DNA of 11,836 nucleotides from Candidatus Altarchaeota archaeon (GTDB lineage: Archaea; SpSt-1190). Each line of letters starts with the position of its first letter. The stretch's first letter is position 1. Shown here in pieces: positions 5,223-11,836 of this stretch. Position numbers and translations under genes: made by a program. The stretch is from contig JAUUZA010000020.1 in NCBI GenBank assembly GCA_030590165.1, positions 1 to 11,836 on the forward strand, written 5' to 3'. The notes under the pieces were generated by a model, which worked only from the letters and a program-made list of their open reading frames with translations, made no database searches and was not told where the DNA came from.

Positions 5223-7156
5223 GCAAATCCATGTTCCATACACAAACTAAAGTGTGCGTCTTTTCTTTTGATGTCTATCATTTTTCTTTTACATTTTGAA
5301 CAAGTTTTGTCAAGAATTTTCATTGTTCCTCTTTGAGGCAAACCCCAACTCTTACCACATTTGAAGCATTTTGCATATCTTTTATTATTCATAGATTTAA
5401 GTGCGTAAATTGTCCCACCACATTCACATTCCCCTGCATTCTTTGCACCCTTTGGTGGTTTTTGTTCAACCCTTTTTACTGAAACATCTTTAAACCCACT
5501 TAAAAGCTTAGTTAATCTTACTTTTGATTCTTCAATTATTTTTTCTTTTTTGATTTTTCCCTTACTAACATCATCCATCTTTTTCTCAAATTCATGGGTT
5601 AATTCAATTGAAACAACTTCAGGTGCGGCATCCTCAAGTAAGGAAATAACACTTTCCCCTAATTCAGTCACTTGAATACTTTTTTCTTCAATATACTTTC
5701 TGTCATAGAGCCGTTGAATAATATCTGCTCTTGTTGCCTTAGTTCCTAAATTAATTTTTTCCATTAATTTCAAAAGACCAGCAGCAGAATATCTCTTTGG
5801 TGGTCTTTTTTGAACTCGTTTAAGTTCAAAATAATCAACAATAATTTTATCACCTTTTTTCACCTTTGGTGTTTCAGTTTCTTCTAATCCAGCAGGATAA
5901 TTTTTAGTGTATCCTTTAACTAAAGTTTTTCTTCCTTCAATAGTGAATGAATATTTTGAAATATTAAATATAATTTTTGTACTTTCTCTAATTGCATCTT
6001 CACCAAAGGTTGCCATAAATCTTCGTGCAATTAAATCATACAACTTCATTTCTTTTGGTTCTCTGTCTCTTGGAATTGTTCCAGTAGGATAAATTGCTGG
6101 ATGTGCAGGGTCTGTTTTTTTACCTTCATGTGCCTTCTTCCCAATTAGCTCTTTAGCAAAGGAATAAACCTTTGTAAGGCTCTGTAAAATTGCTTTAATG
6201 TCTAATTCTTTTGGTAATTGCTGACTCGAGGTTCTTGGATAACTGATAATCCCGTCCTCATATAATTTTTGGGCCAATTGTAGTGTCACCTTTGGAGTAT
6301 ACTTCAATACTCTACTTGCTTCAGTTTGTAAATCAGTAAGATTGAAAGGTGGTGGCGGACTCAATATTTTCTTATTTTTCTTAACTTCTTCAACAATTGC
6401 AGGAGAGACTAGTGAATTAAAAATCTCAAAAGCTTTTTTCATATCTTCAGTTTCAGGGCCCTTTGCCAGAAATCCTTTTATCTTCGCTAAAATCTTAAAA
6501 AGATAAAAACTTTTGAATTTTGTAATTTCTCTTTCACGGTCAGTTAATATTTTCAAAGTTGGGCCTTGTACTCTTCCAGTACTAAGAACCATAAAGTTTC
6601 CGCTTTTTTTATAAGTATGAATGAGTGCTCGACTCAAATTTATTCCCCAAAACCAATCAAGATAATGTCGAAGAAGCCCTGCTTCAATCATCCCACTTTC
6701 ATATTGATTATGAAAATGTGCTTCATCAAATGATTTGCGCAATTCATTAGGAGTGAGTGTTGAAAATTTCATTTTCTTTGCATTCTTTAATTTCTCATTC
6801 ATTGCAAATTTTAAAATATTAAATCCAATAACCCCGCCTTCAATATCATAATCTGTTGCAATAATAATTTCACTTGCTGATTTTGAAAGTTCAGTTAAAT
6901 TATTGACATAAGACCGAGAATATTCAAACCCTTTTTTTAAATAAGACGGCTTCCACACTACATCAAAAATTGGAAAATCATATCCTTCTCTCCCAGGAAC
7001 AAGGCCATAAACATGTCCTACTGCCGAAGCAACTACAATAGACCCACCATCAACTTCATAATAATAGGATGTTCCCCCTTTCTTTGTTCTAACATCGCCC
7101 AAGGCTTCTGCAATCTTTTTAGCAGCCTTTGGTTTTTCTGCGATGATGAGTATCAT
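5219..7156 (-). CDS. topA: DNA topoisomerase I, archaeal type IA
   Basis: A 645-residue type IA topoisomerase that relaxes negatively supercoiled DNA by single-strand passage. The TOPRIM domain starts at the N-terminus (ILIIAEKPKAAKKIAEAL, E7), with the metal-binding acidic triad in TDYDIEGG (D102, D104, E106). The active-site tyrosine is Y306 in GIISYPRTSS, followed by HPAIYPTG (352-359) and GTKATRADII (471-480). Two zinc-finger-like clusters close the protein: C577, C579, C597, C600 and C619, C622, C639 with H642. Every domain is present. The ATG at 7156 has no SD; ATTAATAT (7177-7184 on the plus strand) is placed as box A. It lies 37 bases after the GyrI-like gene on the same strand. Its stop overlaps that of the convergent E1-like gene by four bases. 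Confidence 0.96.
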   Translation of the reverse strand: MILIIAEKPKAAKKIAEALGDVRTKKGGTSYYYEVDGGSIVVASAVGHVYGLVPGREGYDFPIFDVVWKPSYLKKGFEYSRSYVNNLTELSKSASEIIIATDYDIEGGVIGFNILKFAMNEKLKNAKKMKFSTLTPNELRKSFDEAHFHNQYESGMIEAGLLRHYLDWFWGINLSRALIHTYKKSGNFMVLSTGRVQGPTLKILTDREREITKFKSFYLFKILAKIKGFLAKGPETEDMKKAFEIFNSLVSPAIVEEVKKNKKILSPPPPFNLTDLQTEASRVLKYTPKVTLQLAQKLYEDGIISYPRTSSQQLPKELDIKAILQSLTKVYSFAKELIGKKAHEGKKTDPAHPAIYPTGTIPRDREPKEMKLYDLIARRFMATFGEDAIRESTKIIFNISKYSFTIEGRKTLVKGYTKNYPAGLEETETPKVKKGDKIIVDYFELKRVQKRPPKRYSAAGLLKLMEKINLGTKATRADIIQRLYDRKYIEEKSIQVTELGESVISLLEDAAPEVVSIELTHEFEKKMDDVSKGKIKKEKIIEESKVRLTKLLSGFKDVSVKRVEQKPPKGAKNAGECECGGTIYALKSMNNKRYAKCFKCGKSWGLPQRGTMKILDKTCSKCKRKMIDIKRKDAHFSLCMEHGFA

Positions 7157-7176
7157 AAAAGAAACTAAATTTTTTG

Positions 7177-7184
7177 ATATTAAT
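7177..7184 (-). promoter_or_regulatory. Possible box A of topA
   Basis: Read on the minus strand this is ATTAATAT, centred about 24 bases before the topA ATG and inside the 37-base gap after the upstream gene. It would give topA its own leaderless transcript. Confidence 0.35.
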
Positions 7185-7193
7185 CCCTTCGCG

Positions 7194-7739
7194 TCACTTG
7201 GCCACTTCAGTTAAATATGTAATTTTTCCATTTGGAAGGTCATAAATTTCCATTATTGGGGTACTAATATATTCATTTTTCCGTATATATTCTTCAAGCG
7301 CCGGATAAACTTTCATTATACCAAATAAAATTGACATTTCGTTTTTGTAGGGAAATTCGGTGAGTATATTTAATTTTCTATCAATAATCTGAACTTGATA
7401 ATTTTCACTTGAATTTGAAAGTTTTGTAATATCTTCTTCAATAATGCAACCAACTATACTCCTCAATTCACTTCCCCTAACTTCACGTGGATTATCATAG
7501 AACACTCCAAATCCTTTTGTTGTTATAATTCCTTCATCTAATAATTGATAATAAATTTTATCTATAATTTGTCCTGTTTCTTGATAAGGGCCAATATATT
7601 CTTCATATGCAATAGTAAAAGGCCCAACTTCCTTCTCAATAAAATTTATAGACGCAAAAAAACTGAAATATCCCAAGAAACTTAATAATAAAATTAAAAG
7701 AATAAACACCCCAGTCAAACGAATCGAAATGCGTCTCAC
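7194..7739 (-). CDS. Membrane-anchored GyrI-like (AraC effector-binding type) domain protein
   Basis: A 181-residue protein. Residues 1-8 are basic (MRRISIRL), followed by one long hydrophobic helix at about 9-32. Residues 35-181 resemble the GyrI-like/SOUL effector-binding fold: the GPFTIAYEEYIGPYQETGQI start, LLDEGIITTKGFGVFYDNPREV in the middle, and EFPYKNEMSILFGIMKVYPALEEYI, comparable to the family's EFPY/Y.alp region. The positive-inside rule predicts that the domain faces outside the cytoplasm. Domains of this fold bind small hydrophobic ligands; E. coli GyrI (SbmC) inhibits gyrase, but the predicted location here argues against direct contact with the adjacent topoisomerase. Translation starts at GTG (7739), supported by a box A 26 bases upstream and by the short basic N-terminus before the helix. 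Confidence 0.75.
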   Translation of the reverse strand: MRRISIRLTGVFILLILLLSFLGYFSFFASINFIEKEVGPFTIAYEEYIGPYQETGQIIDKIYYQLLDEGIITTKGFGVFYDNPREVRGSELRSIVGCIIEEDITKLSNSSENYQVQIIDRKLNILTEFPYKNEMSILFGIMKVYPALEEYIRKNEYISTPIMEIYDLPNGKITYLTEVAK

Positions 7740-7815
7740 TATAACAACAAAACTGTGTCTTTAATTTAATATCTCTTTCATTAAAATATTATAAACCAAT
7801 GAAGTTGTGTAAATA
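7740..7815. promoter_or_regulatory. Divergent promoter region between the GyrI-like gene and aglB
   Basis: This 76-base intergenic region has two box A elements. On the minus strand TTAAATTAA (plus coordinates 7761-7769) is centred 26 bases from the GTG at 7739. On the plus strand TTATAAAC (7789-7796) is centred about 24 bases from the GTG at 7816. Neither gene has an SD, so both mRNAs are probably leaderless with GTG starts. Confidence 0.5.
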
Positions 7816-10242
7816 GTGGAATTCTCAAGTCATTTGAATAAACTTAAAAAAAGTAAGTTTTGGAATTCCAGTATACTCGTCGGTATTGCAATTGCAATTA
7901 TGATTTACACTCGTTTTTATGGATTAGGAGAGCCATATATCAAAGCATTTGACCCTTATTTATTTTGGAGAGTTTCTGAAGGTATTTGGGAAACTGGTTC
8001 GTGGGAAGGTACTGATAATCTGCGTTATTATCCTTATGGTTGGGAATCTCCTGAATTGGCACCAGCAGTTCCATACACCTTAGTTTATCTTGGAAAACTT
8101 GCTGGTAATTTGAAGGCCGCAGTTAAATTTTATCCTGCTTTCTTTGGACTGCTGAGTATAATTTCTATGGCTCTATTAGGAAGAAAATTTGGAGTTTCTG
8201 GAATAAGTGCACTTTTTTTATCAATCATTCCCGCATATATGTATAGGACTAGTCAAGGTTTTGCAGATAAAGAGCCTCTTGCTTTTTTCTTAGGATTACT
8301 TGGTTGGTACTTCATTGCTGAAGCTTTAGACAAAAAAACATGGCTTCCTGCTGTATATAGTGGAATTAGTATGGGTATGATATCTGCAGTATGGGGAGGA
8401 AAACTTCTCTTTGCGATGTCACTTGCACCACTCTTAGTTGTTTTAGCATTAAAGGAGGAAACAAAAAAAGTCGCTCAAATTTCTGTTTCATTAATAATAT
8501 ATGTTTTGATGCACGCCTTCGTTCCTCGTTATTCTTTATTTTACAAGGACCCAATTTCACTTGGAATTTTAGGAATGTCTATATTCGGTCTTGGTTTGCA
8601 TTCACTCTATAAAATAAAATTTCTTGAAAAGTTTGGAAAAAAACGCTTCTTAATTGCAGTTGGAATTGGTGCTGTATTTGCAATGATTGCGTCATTACTT
8701 ATTTTCGGTGACGCTCTCTTCATAGTAAATAGATTCGTCTCAACATATCAGAGTCCATTCACTACAGGTAAAGTTACACACAGTCAAACAGTAGCAGAAA
8801 ACCAAAAAACTTCATGGAGTTGGAATTTACTTGGTAATTCATTTTGGACTCAATTAGGTAGTTTTTTCTTCTTAGCTCTTGGTGTATTAATTTTCCCTAT
8901 TTTACAAAAAGCCTATGAATTAGCTACGAAAAAAGGAGCTGAAGCTCCAGATTATGTCTATGCTGGCGCACTCGTAATAACTATAATTTATCTTATAATT
9001 AATTTTCAACCACAAACACCTATCCTTCTTTTCTTGCTTTCCATGCCTAAATTAATAGATACAAAGAAACCGGTTGAAGGTGGATGGAAAACTATAATGA
9101 TAATCTCTTTAGTAGTATTCTCAATTTACTCTGGATTTTCAAGTGTTAGATTATTTGTATTCACTTCTGTTGGTGTGGCTCTTGGTGCTGCCTATTTTGC
9201 AAAAATGATTATAAAAAATAGATATAAATTATTTGAAACTGCGTCATTTTGGGGAACAATACTCATAGCACTTTTGTGGATGTCATATTCAAAGTATGTT
9301 ATCCCTCTTAGTACTTTAAATTTCTTAATTTTGACAGCACTCTGTGGAGGGGTCATATATATCTCAATGAAGAACCGTAAGTTCAGTTCACTAATCACCG
9401 GAACATTATTAATTATATTCACTTTGTGGCAAATATATCCTTACTCCGTATCACACGCTAAAAGTTTGGGTGGTGCAAGTCTTACAACTACTTGGTTTGA
9501 AAATGCCAAATGGATGCAGTTTAATGTTCCTGCAGGGGAACCAGTTGTTACATGGTGGGATTATGGATACTGGATTCAGACTCTCGGCAATACAACTAGT
9601 CTTGGAGATGGAGGGAATGTTGGTCCAGGTGGTAAATTAAATTGGTACACTGGACACTTCTTTGCAAATGATGATGTAACAAATACTACTGCATGGGTTG
9701 AGGATTGGAATCTAACATACTTCACTATTGATTATGCCATGCTACCAAAATATTGGGCATATTCTACTCTCGGTGGAATGAGTAATGTATTAAACCAAAT
9801 GAGCCCGGCTCAAAATCAAGAAGGAGGTTATGTTCACGCAACTGAATTTGGTTTAATTGAAATTTACACTGGATATTCTGATGATTATGGTCCAGTCGCA
9901 ATTGGTGAAGTTATGCTTGAAACGGGGCCTGTTTATATTGTTGGAAATTTAATTAATAATCAAATTTCAAGATGGTTCGGTTTTGTTGATGAATTTGCAC
10001 ATTTTGCATCAAATATGATGGTTTGTGAACCAATCGGATACTGTAAGTCTCAAATATTTGGGAACTTAGAAAGATTAAATCAATCTATCATAGTTTATCC
10101 AAGACAAATAGCTATTCTTGGTGATCAGGTATCAATGCACTCTACTTTTACTAGATTATGGTTCTTTAATGGTCTTAATACTGATTACAGAATGTTGTTG
10201 AATAATGGAGAAACTAAAACCTTCATATATGACCCACAATAA
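7816..10242 (+). CDS. aglB: Dolichyl-phosphooligosaccharide-protein glycotransferase (STT3/AglB)
   Basis: An 808-residue polytopic membrane enzyme that transfers a lipid-linked oligosaccharide to Asn in N-X-S/T sequons of secreted and surface proteins. Residues 1-17 are cytoplasmic, then about 13-15 hydrophobic helices run to about residue 550, followed by an extracytoplasmic C-terminal domain. Catalytic elements: FDPYLFWR with D46 (first acidic motif), ADKE with D150 and E152 (second motif), SQTVAEN with E328 (TIxE-type motif), and WWDYGYW at 580-586, the sequon-binding signature. DYAMLPKYW may be the DK-like motif. The start is GTG at 7816, supported by box A; the upstream ATG at 7799 hits a stop after five codons. 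cmk follows after 8 bases. The lipid donor and glycan genes are not in the window. Confidence 0.96.
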   Translation: MEFSSHLNKLKKSKFWNSSILVGIAIAIMIYTRFYGLGEPYIKAFDPYLFWRVSEGIWETGSWEGTDNLRYYPYGWESPELAPAVPYTLVYLGKLAGNLKAAVKFYPAFFGLLSIISMALLGRKFGVSGISALFLSIIPAYMYRTSQGFADKEPLAFFLGLLGWYFIAEALDKKTWLPAVYSGISMGMISAVWGGKLLFAMSLAPLLVVLALKEETKKVAQISVSLIIYVLMHAFVPRYSLFYKDPISLGILGMSIFGLGLHSLYKIKFLEKFGKKRFLIAVGIGAVFAMIASLLIFGDALFIVNRFVSTYQSPFTTGKVTHSQTVAENQKTSWSWNLLGNSFWTQLGSFFFLALGVLIFPILQKAYELATKKGAEAPDYVYAGALVITIIYLIINFQPQTPILLFLLSMPKLIDTKKPVEGGWKTIMIISLVVFSIYSGFSSVRLFVFTSVGVALGAAYFAKMIIKNRYKLFETASFWGTILIALLWMSYSKYVIPLSTLNFLILTALCGGVIYISMKNRKFSSLITGTLLIIFTLWQIYPYSVSHAKSLGGASLTTTWFENAKWMQFNVPAGEPVVTWWDYGYWIQTLGNTTSLGDGGNVGPGGKLNWYTGHFFANDDVTNTTAWVEDWNLTYFTIDYAMLPKYWAYSTLGGMSNVLNQMSPAQNQEGGYVHATEFGLIEIYTGYSDDYGPVAIGEVMLETGPVYIVGNLINNQISRWFGFVDEFAHFASNMMVCEPIGYCKSQIFGNLERLNQSIIVYPRQIAILGDQVSMHSTFTRLWFFNGLNTDYRMLLNNGETKTFIYDPQ
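10225..10230 (+). promoter_or_regulatory. Possible box A of cmk inside the 3' end of aglB
   Basis: ATATAT centred about 23 bases before the ATG at 10251, within the last codons of aglB. It fits the leaderless spacing seen elsewhere, but an AT-rich coding sequence makes chance likely. Confidence 0.3.
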
Positions 10243-10250
10243 AAATTAAT

Positions 10251-10778
10251 ATGGTTACAATTACAGTTAGTGGTCCCGCAGGGAGTGGAAAAAGCACTGT
10301 TGCAAAACTTATTGCAAAAGAATTTGGACTGACGTATTATTCTGTTGGGAGTTTCTTTAGACAAAAAGCCAGTGAAGCTGGATTACCTATTGGTGAATTC
10401 ATGAAAACAGTAAGTGCTTCACTTCATAATGAAGCAGATAACTTTGTGAAAAACCTTGCAAAAAAAGGTGGAGTTGTAATTGACGCTCGCCTCTCTGGAT
10501 ACATGGCTGGAGATAATGCTGACTTCAAAATTTTTGTAACTGCACCAGTTGAAGTACGTGGAAAAAGAATTTCACTCAGAGAAAATATAGATGAAAATAC
10601 TGCAATAAAAAAAATGATTTCTCGTGATAAAGAAGACCAAATTGCATACAAAGAAGTTTATGAAATTAATTTGAATGATTTGAGTGTTTATGATTTAGTT
10701 CTCAATACAGAAAAATTTAATATTGAGGAAGTTCAAAAACTACTTGAAACTGCCATAAAATTAGCATTGAAAATATAA
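10251..10778 (+). CDS. cmk: Cytidylate kinase, archaeal type
   Basis: A 175-residue P-loop kinase that phosphorylates CMP (and probably dCMP) with ATP in the cytosol. The Walker A motif GPAGSGKS lies at residues 8-15 after a short strand. YYSVGSFFR and VVIDARLSGYMAG form the nucleotide-monophosphate site. The lid region contains RENIDENTAIKKMISRDK with its arginine, and YEINLNDLSVYDLVLNTEKF is the C-terminal signature of archaeal CMP kinases. Length matches the archaeal family, which is shorter than bacterial Cmk. It starts eight bases after aglB without an SD, so it is either in one transcript with aglB or started from the box A inside aglB. In many euryarchaea cmk sits with ribosomal protein genes, which is not the case here. 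Confidence 0.94.
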   Translation: MVTITVSGPAGSGKSTVAKLIAKEFGLTYYSVGSFFRQKASEAGLPIGEFMKTVSASLHNEADNFVKNLAKKGGVVIDARLSGYMAGDNADFKIFVTAPVEVRGKRISLRENIDENTAIKKMISRDKEDQIAYKEVYEINLNDLSVYDLVLNTEKFNIEEVQKLLETAIKLALKI

Positions 10779-10779
10779 A
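10773..10779 (+). promoter_or_regulatory. Box A of the RHH fusion gene, overlapping the cmk stop
   Basis: ATATAAA centred 24 bases before the ATG at 10800. It contains the cmk stop codon (TAA, 10776-10778), so the promoter is built into the end of the upstream gene. Confidence 0.45.
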
Positions 10780-10799
10780 CTAGTGGAGTATTACTAAGT

Positions 10800-11555
10800 A
10801 TGAAGAAAAGAATCAGCTTAACCCTGGATGAGGGGTTATTGAAAAAGGCTGATAGACTCATTGGAAAACTAGCTGAGAGTCGTTCTTCTGTTTTTGATAA
10901 ATTAATTGAAAAAGCTTTACTTACTGTTAATCCAAAAACTGCAGTAATACTCGTTGGTTCTCAAAAAGAAAATATTATTTTAGAAAATTATAAGGATAAA
11001 AAAATTCTTGATTATCATTTAGAAAATCTTTCTTCAGCAGGAGTTACTCGATTTATTTTTGTGGGTGAAGATTTAACTTTAATTCGTGATTATGTAAAAA
11101 ATAAAGAAGGTGAATTCTTATATGTTAATGATAAAGAATCTGGGACTGGGGGTGCATTAAAACAAACTCGCCATTTAATCACTGATACTTTTTTCTTAGT
11201 ATATGGAGACACAATTTCTTCCCTCGATTATTCTGATATGTATAGATTTCATGTCGATCAAAATGTTTTTGTTACTGTTGGACTCACTACTTCAAATGAA
11301 CCAAAAAAATATGGTATTCCTGAAATAAAGGGGACTCATGTTGTTGGTTTTAAGGAAAAGCCGGCTAAATCTGAAAATCACCTTGTTTCTTCGGGTTCCT
11401 TTGTAGTTGAGCCAGATATGATTGAATTGATTGCTAAGGACAAGGTTAGTCTTGAGAAACGGATATTGCCAAAATTAGCTTCAATGAATCAACTTGCTGG
11501 GTATGTTTTTAGTGGGATTTGGAAGGATTTAGGGGACGAAATAAAATCAGATTAA
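10800..11555 (+). CDS. Ribbon-helix-helix domain fused to a degenerate sugar-nucleotidyltransferase-like domain
   Basis: A 251-residue two-domain protein. Residues 1-42 read as a ribbon-helix-helix DNA-binding unit: beta strand KRISLTLDEGLL, helix, then SRSSVFDKLIEKAL. Residues 47-251 follow the GT-A fold of sugar-phosphate nucleotidyltransferases: GTGGALKQT (115-123), FFLVYGDTISSLDYSDM (131-147; D137), GFKEKP (183-188), VSSGSFVVEP and GIWKDLGD (239-246). The catalytic loop is not normal: where the family has AVIL.GG.GTRL...KP, this protein has AVILVGSQKEN, without the GTR arginine or following lysine signature. Catalysis is therefore doubtful and a ligand-sensing DNA-binding role is inferred. 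It follows cmk and aglB, so glycan-precursor regulation is possible but unproven. It has its own box A and no SD. Its stop shares TTAA with the convergent gene. Confidence 0.82.
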   Translation: MKKRISLTLDEGLLKKADRLIGKLAESRSSVFDKLIEKALLTVNPKTAVILVGSQKENIILENYKDKKILDYHLENLSSAGVTRFIFVGEDLTLIRDYVKNKEGEFLYVNDKESGTGGALKQTRHLITDTFFLVYGDTISSLDYSDMYRFHVDQNVFVTVGLTTSNEPKKYGIPEIKGTHVVGFKEKPAKSENHLVSSGSFVVEPDMIELIAKDKVSLEKRILPKLASMNQLAGYVFSGIWKDLGDEIKSD

Positions 11556-11836
11556 TTATGTTTTAAAAAAAGATAATCTTGCTCAGGAAACAAAACATTG
11601 TGTTTTTTGTAAGTAAGTTTCCAAAAATTTAAAAAATCATTGAAATTTTGTGAATTTTCCACAGGCACTAAAACTGCTGATTTTAATTTTATAATATTTT
11701 TTTCATTCACTTTTTGTCGCAAGGCGTGATGAAATCTTGCCCTCGTATTATAATTCATACCCACTAAAGTATATTTGAACAAATGAAACGACTTATACCC
11801 AAACGCTTCTGAAATTGATTTCTTTAATTTCAAACT
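11552..11836 (-). CDS. Unrecognised protein, truncated by the right edge
   Basis: The frame is open from the window edge; a TTG at 11833 could be a start but has no visible promoter, so this is most likely the C-terminal part of a longer gene. About 94 residues are visible. The segment FHLFKYTLVGMNYNTRAR, then RFHHALRQKVNEK and LKSAVLVPVEN, suggests a strand-helix-strand unit that distantly recalls the Cas2/PaaX-type ferredoxin fold. This is an impression only, and no function is assigned. It is basic and soluble, with no zinc or membrane motif. Its TAA overlaps the convergent RHH fusion gene by four bases. Confidence 0.55.
   Translation of the reverse strand, partial: SLKLKKSISEAFGYKSFHLFKYTLVGMNYNTRARFHHALRQKVNEKNIIKLKSAVLVPVENSQNFNDFLNFWKLTYKKHNVLFPEQDYLFLKHN

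Noticed and set aside
7194-7739. Cytosolic gyrase/topoisomerase inhibitor
   Set aside because: The N-terminal membrane anchor and predicted outward orientation separate the domain from DNA topoisomerase.
8366-8612. Overlapping plus and minus short ORFs inside aglB
   Set aside because: The aglB frame is intact with conserved motifs on both sides, and these products show no family features.
9192-9422. 76-codon minus-strand ORF inside aglB
   Set aside because: Antisense to the transmembrane-coding part of aglB, without promoter or family features.

Overview
The window looks like a chromosomal segment of an AT-rich archaeon, possibly of the DPANN (Nanoarchaeota/Woesearchaeota/Pacearchaeota-like) group. 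Evidence for archaea: an archaeal-type glutamyl-tRNA synthetase, archaeal-type DNA topoisomerase IA, an AglB/STT3 oligosaccharyltransferase with its catalytic motifs, an archaeal short CMP kinase, and an AmmeMemoRadiSam-type radical SAM protein. Most start codons also lack a Shine-Dalgarno sequence and have a TATA-like box A centred about 23-26 bases upstream, the layout of archaeal leaderless mRNAs. The DPANN placement is inference from gene style and compactness, not from a marker tree.

Layout. 1-1225 (+) is the 3' part of gltX, cut by the left edge. 1319-2443 (+) is an unrecognised lysine-rich protein that appears as two ORFs in one frame, separated by a single TAA and an open stretch without a start codon; it carries three CPY-containing tandem repeats and is probably one interrupted gene. 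2494-3483 (+) is the radical SAM enzyme AmrS, and 3518-3907 (+) a small unknown protein. 3908-4112 is a spacer holding a locally GC-richer block. 4113-5222 (+) is an E1-like adenylating enzyme that strongly recalls microcin C7 MccB. On the minus strand follow topA (7156-5219) and, upstream of it, a membrane-anchored GyrI-like protein (7739-7194). From a divergent promoter at 7740-7815, aglB (7816-10242), cmk (10251-10778) and a ribbon-helix-helix/nucleotidyltransferase-like fusion (10800-11555) run on the plus strand. The right edge (11552-11836, minus) holds the end of an unrecognised gene.

How the genes work together. gltX, topA and cmk are housekeeping genes (translation, DNA topology, CMP/CDP supply). 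aglB performs protein N-glycosylation, and the fusion gene downstream of it may be a DNA-binding sensor built on a sugar-nucleotidyltransferase fold that has lost its catalytic signature. The best candidate for something undescribed is the MccB-like E1, an orphan of peptide-adenylating RiPP chemistry in a setting of housekeeping genes. Both complete convergent gene pairs end in the same shared TTAA tetranucleotide, giving each pair two TAA stops in four bases. I saw no tRNA, rRNA, CRISPR array, IS element or integrase.
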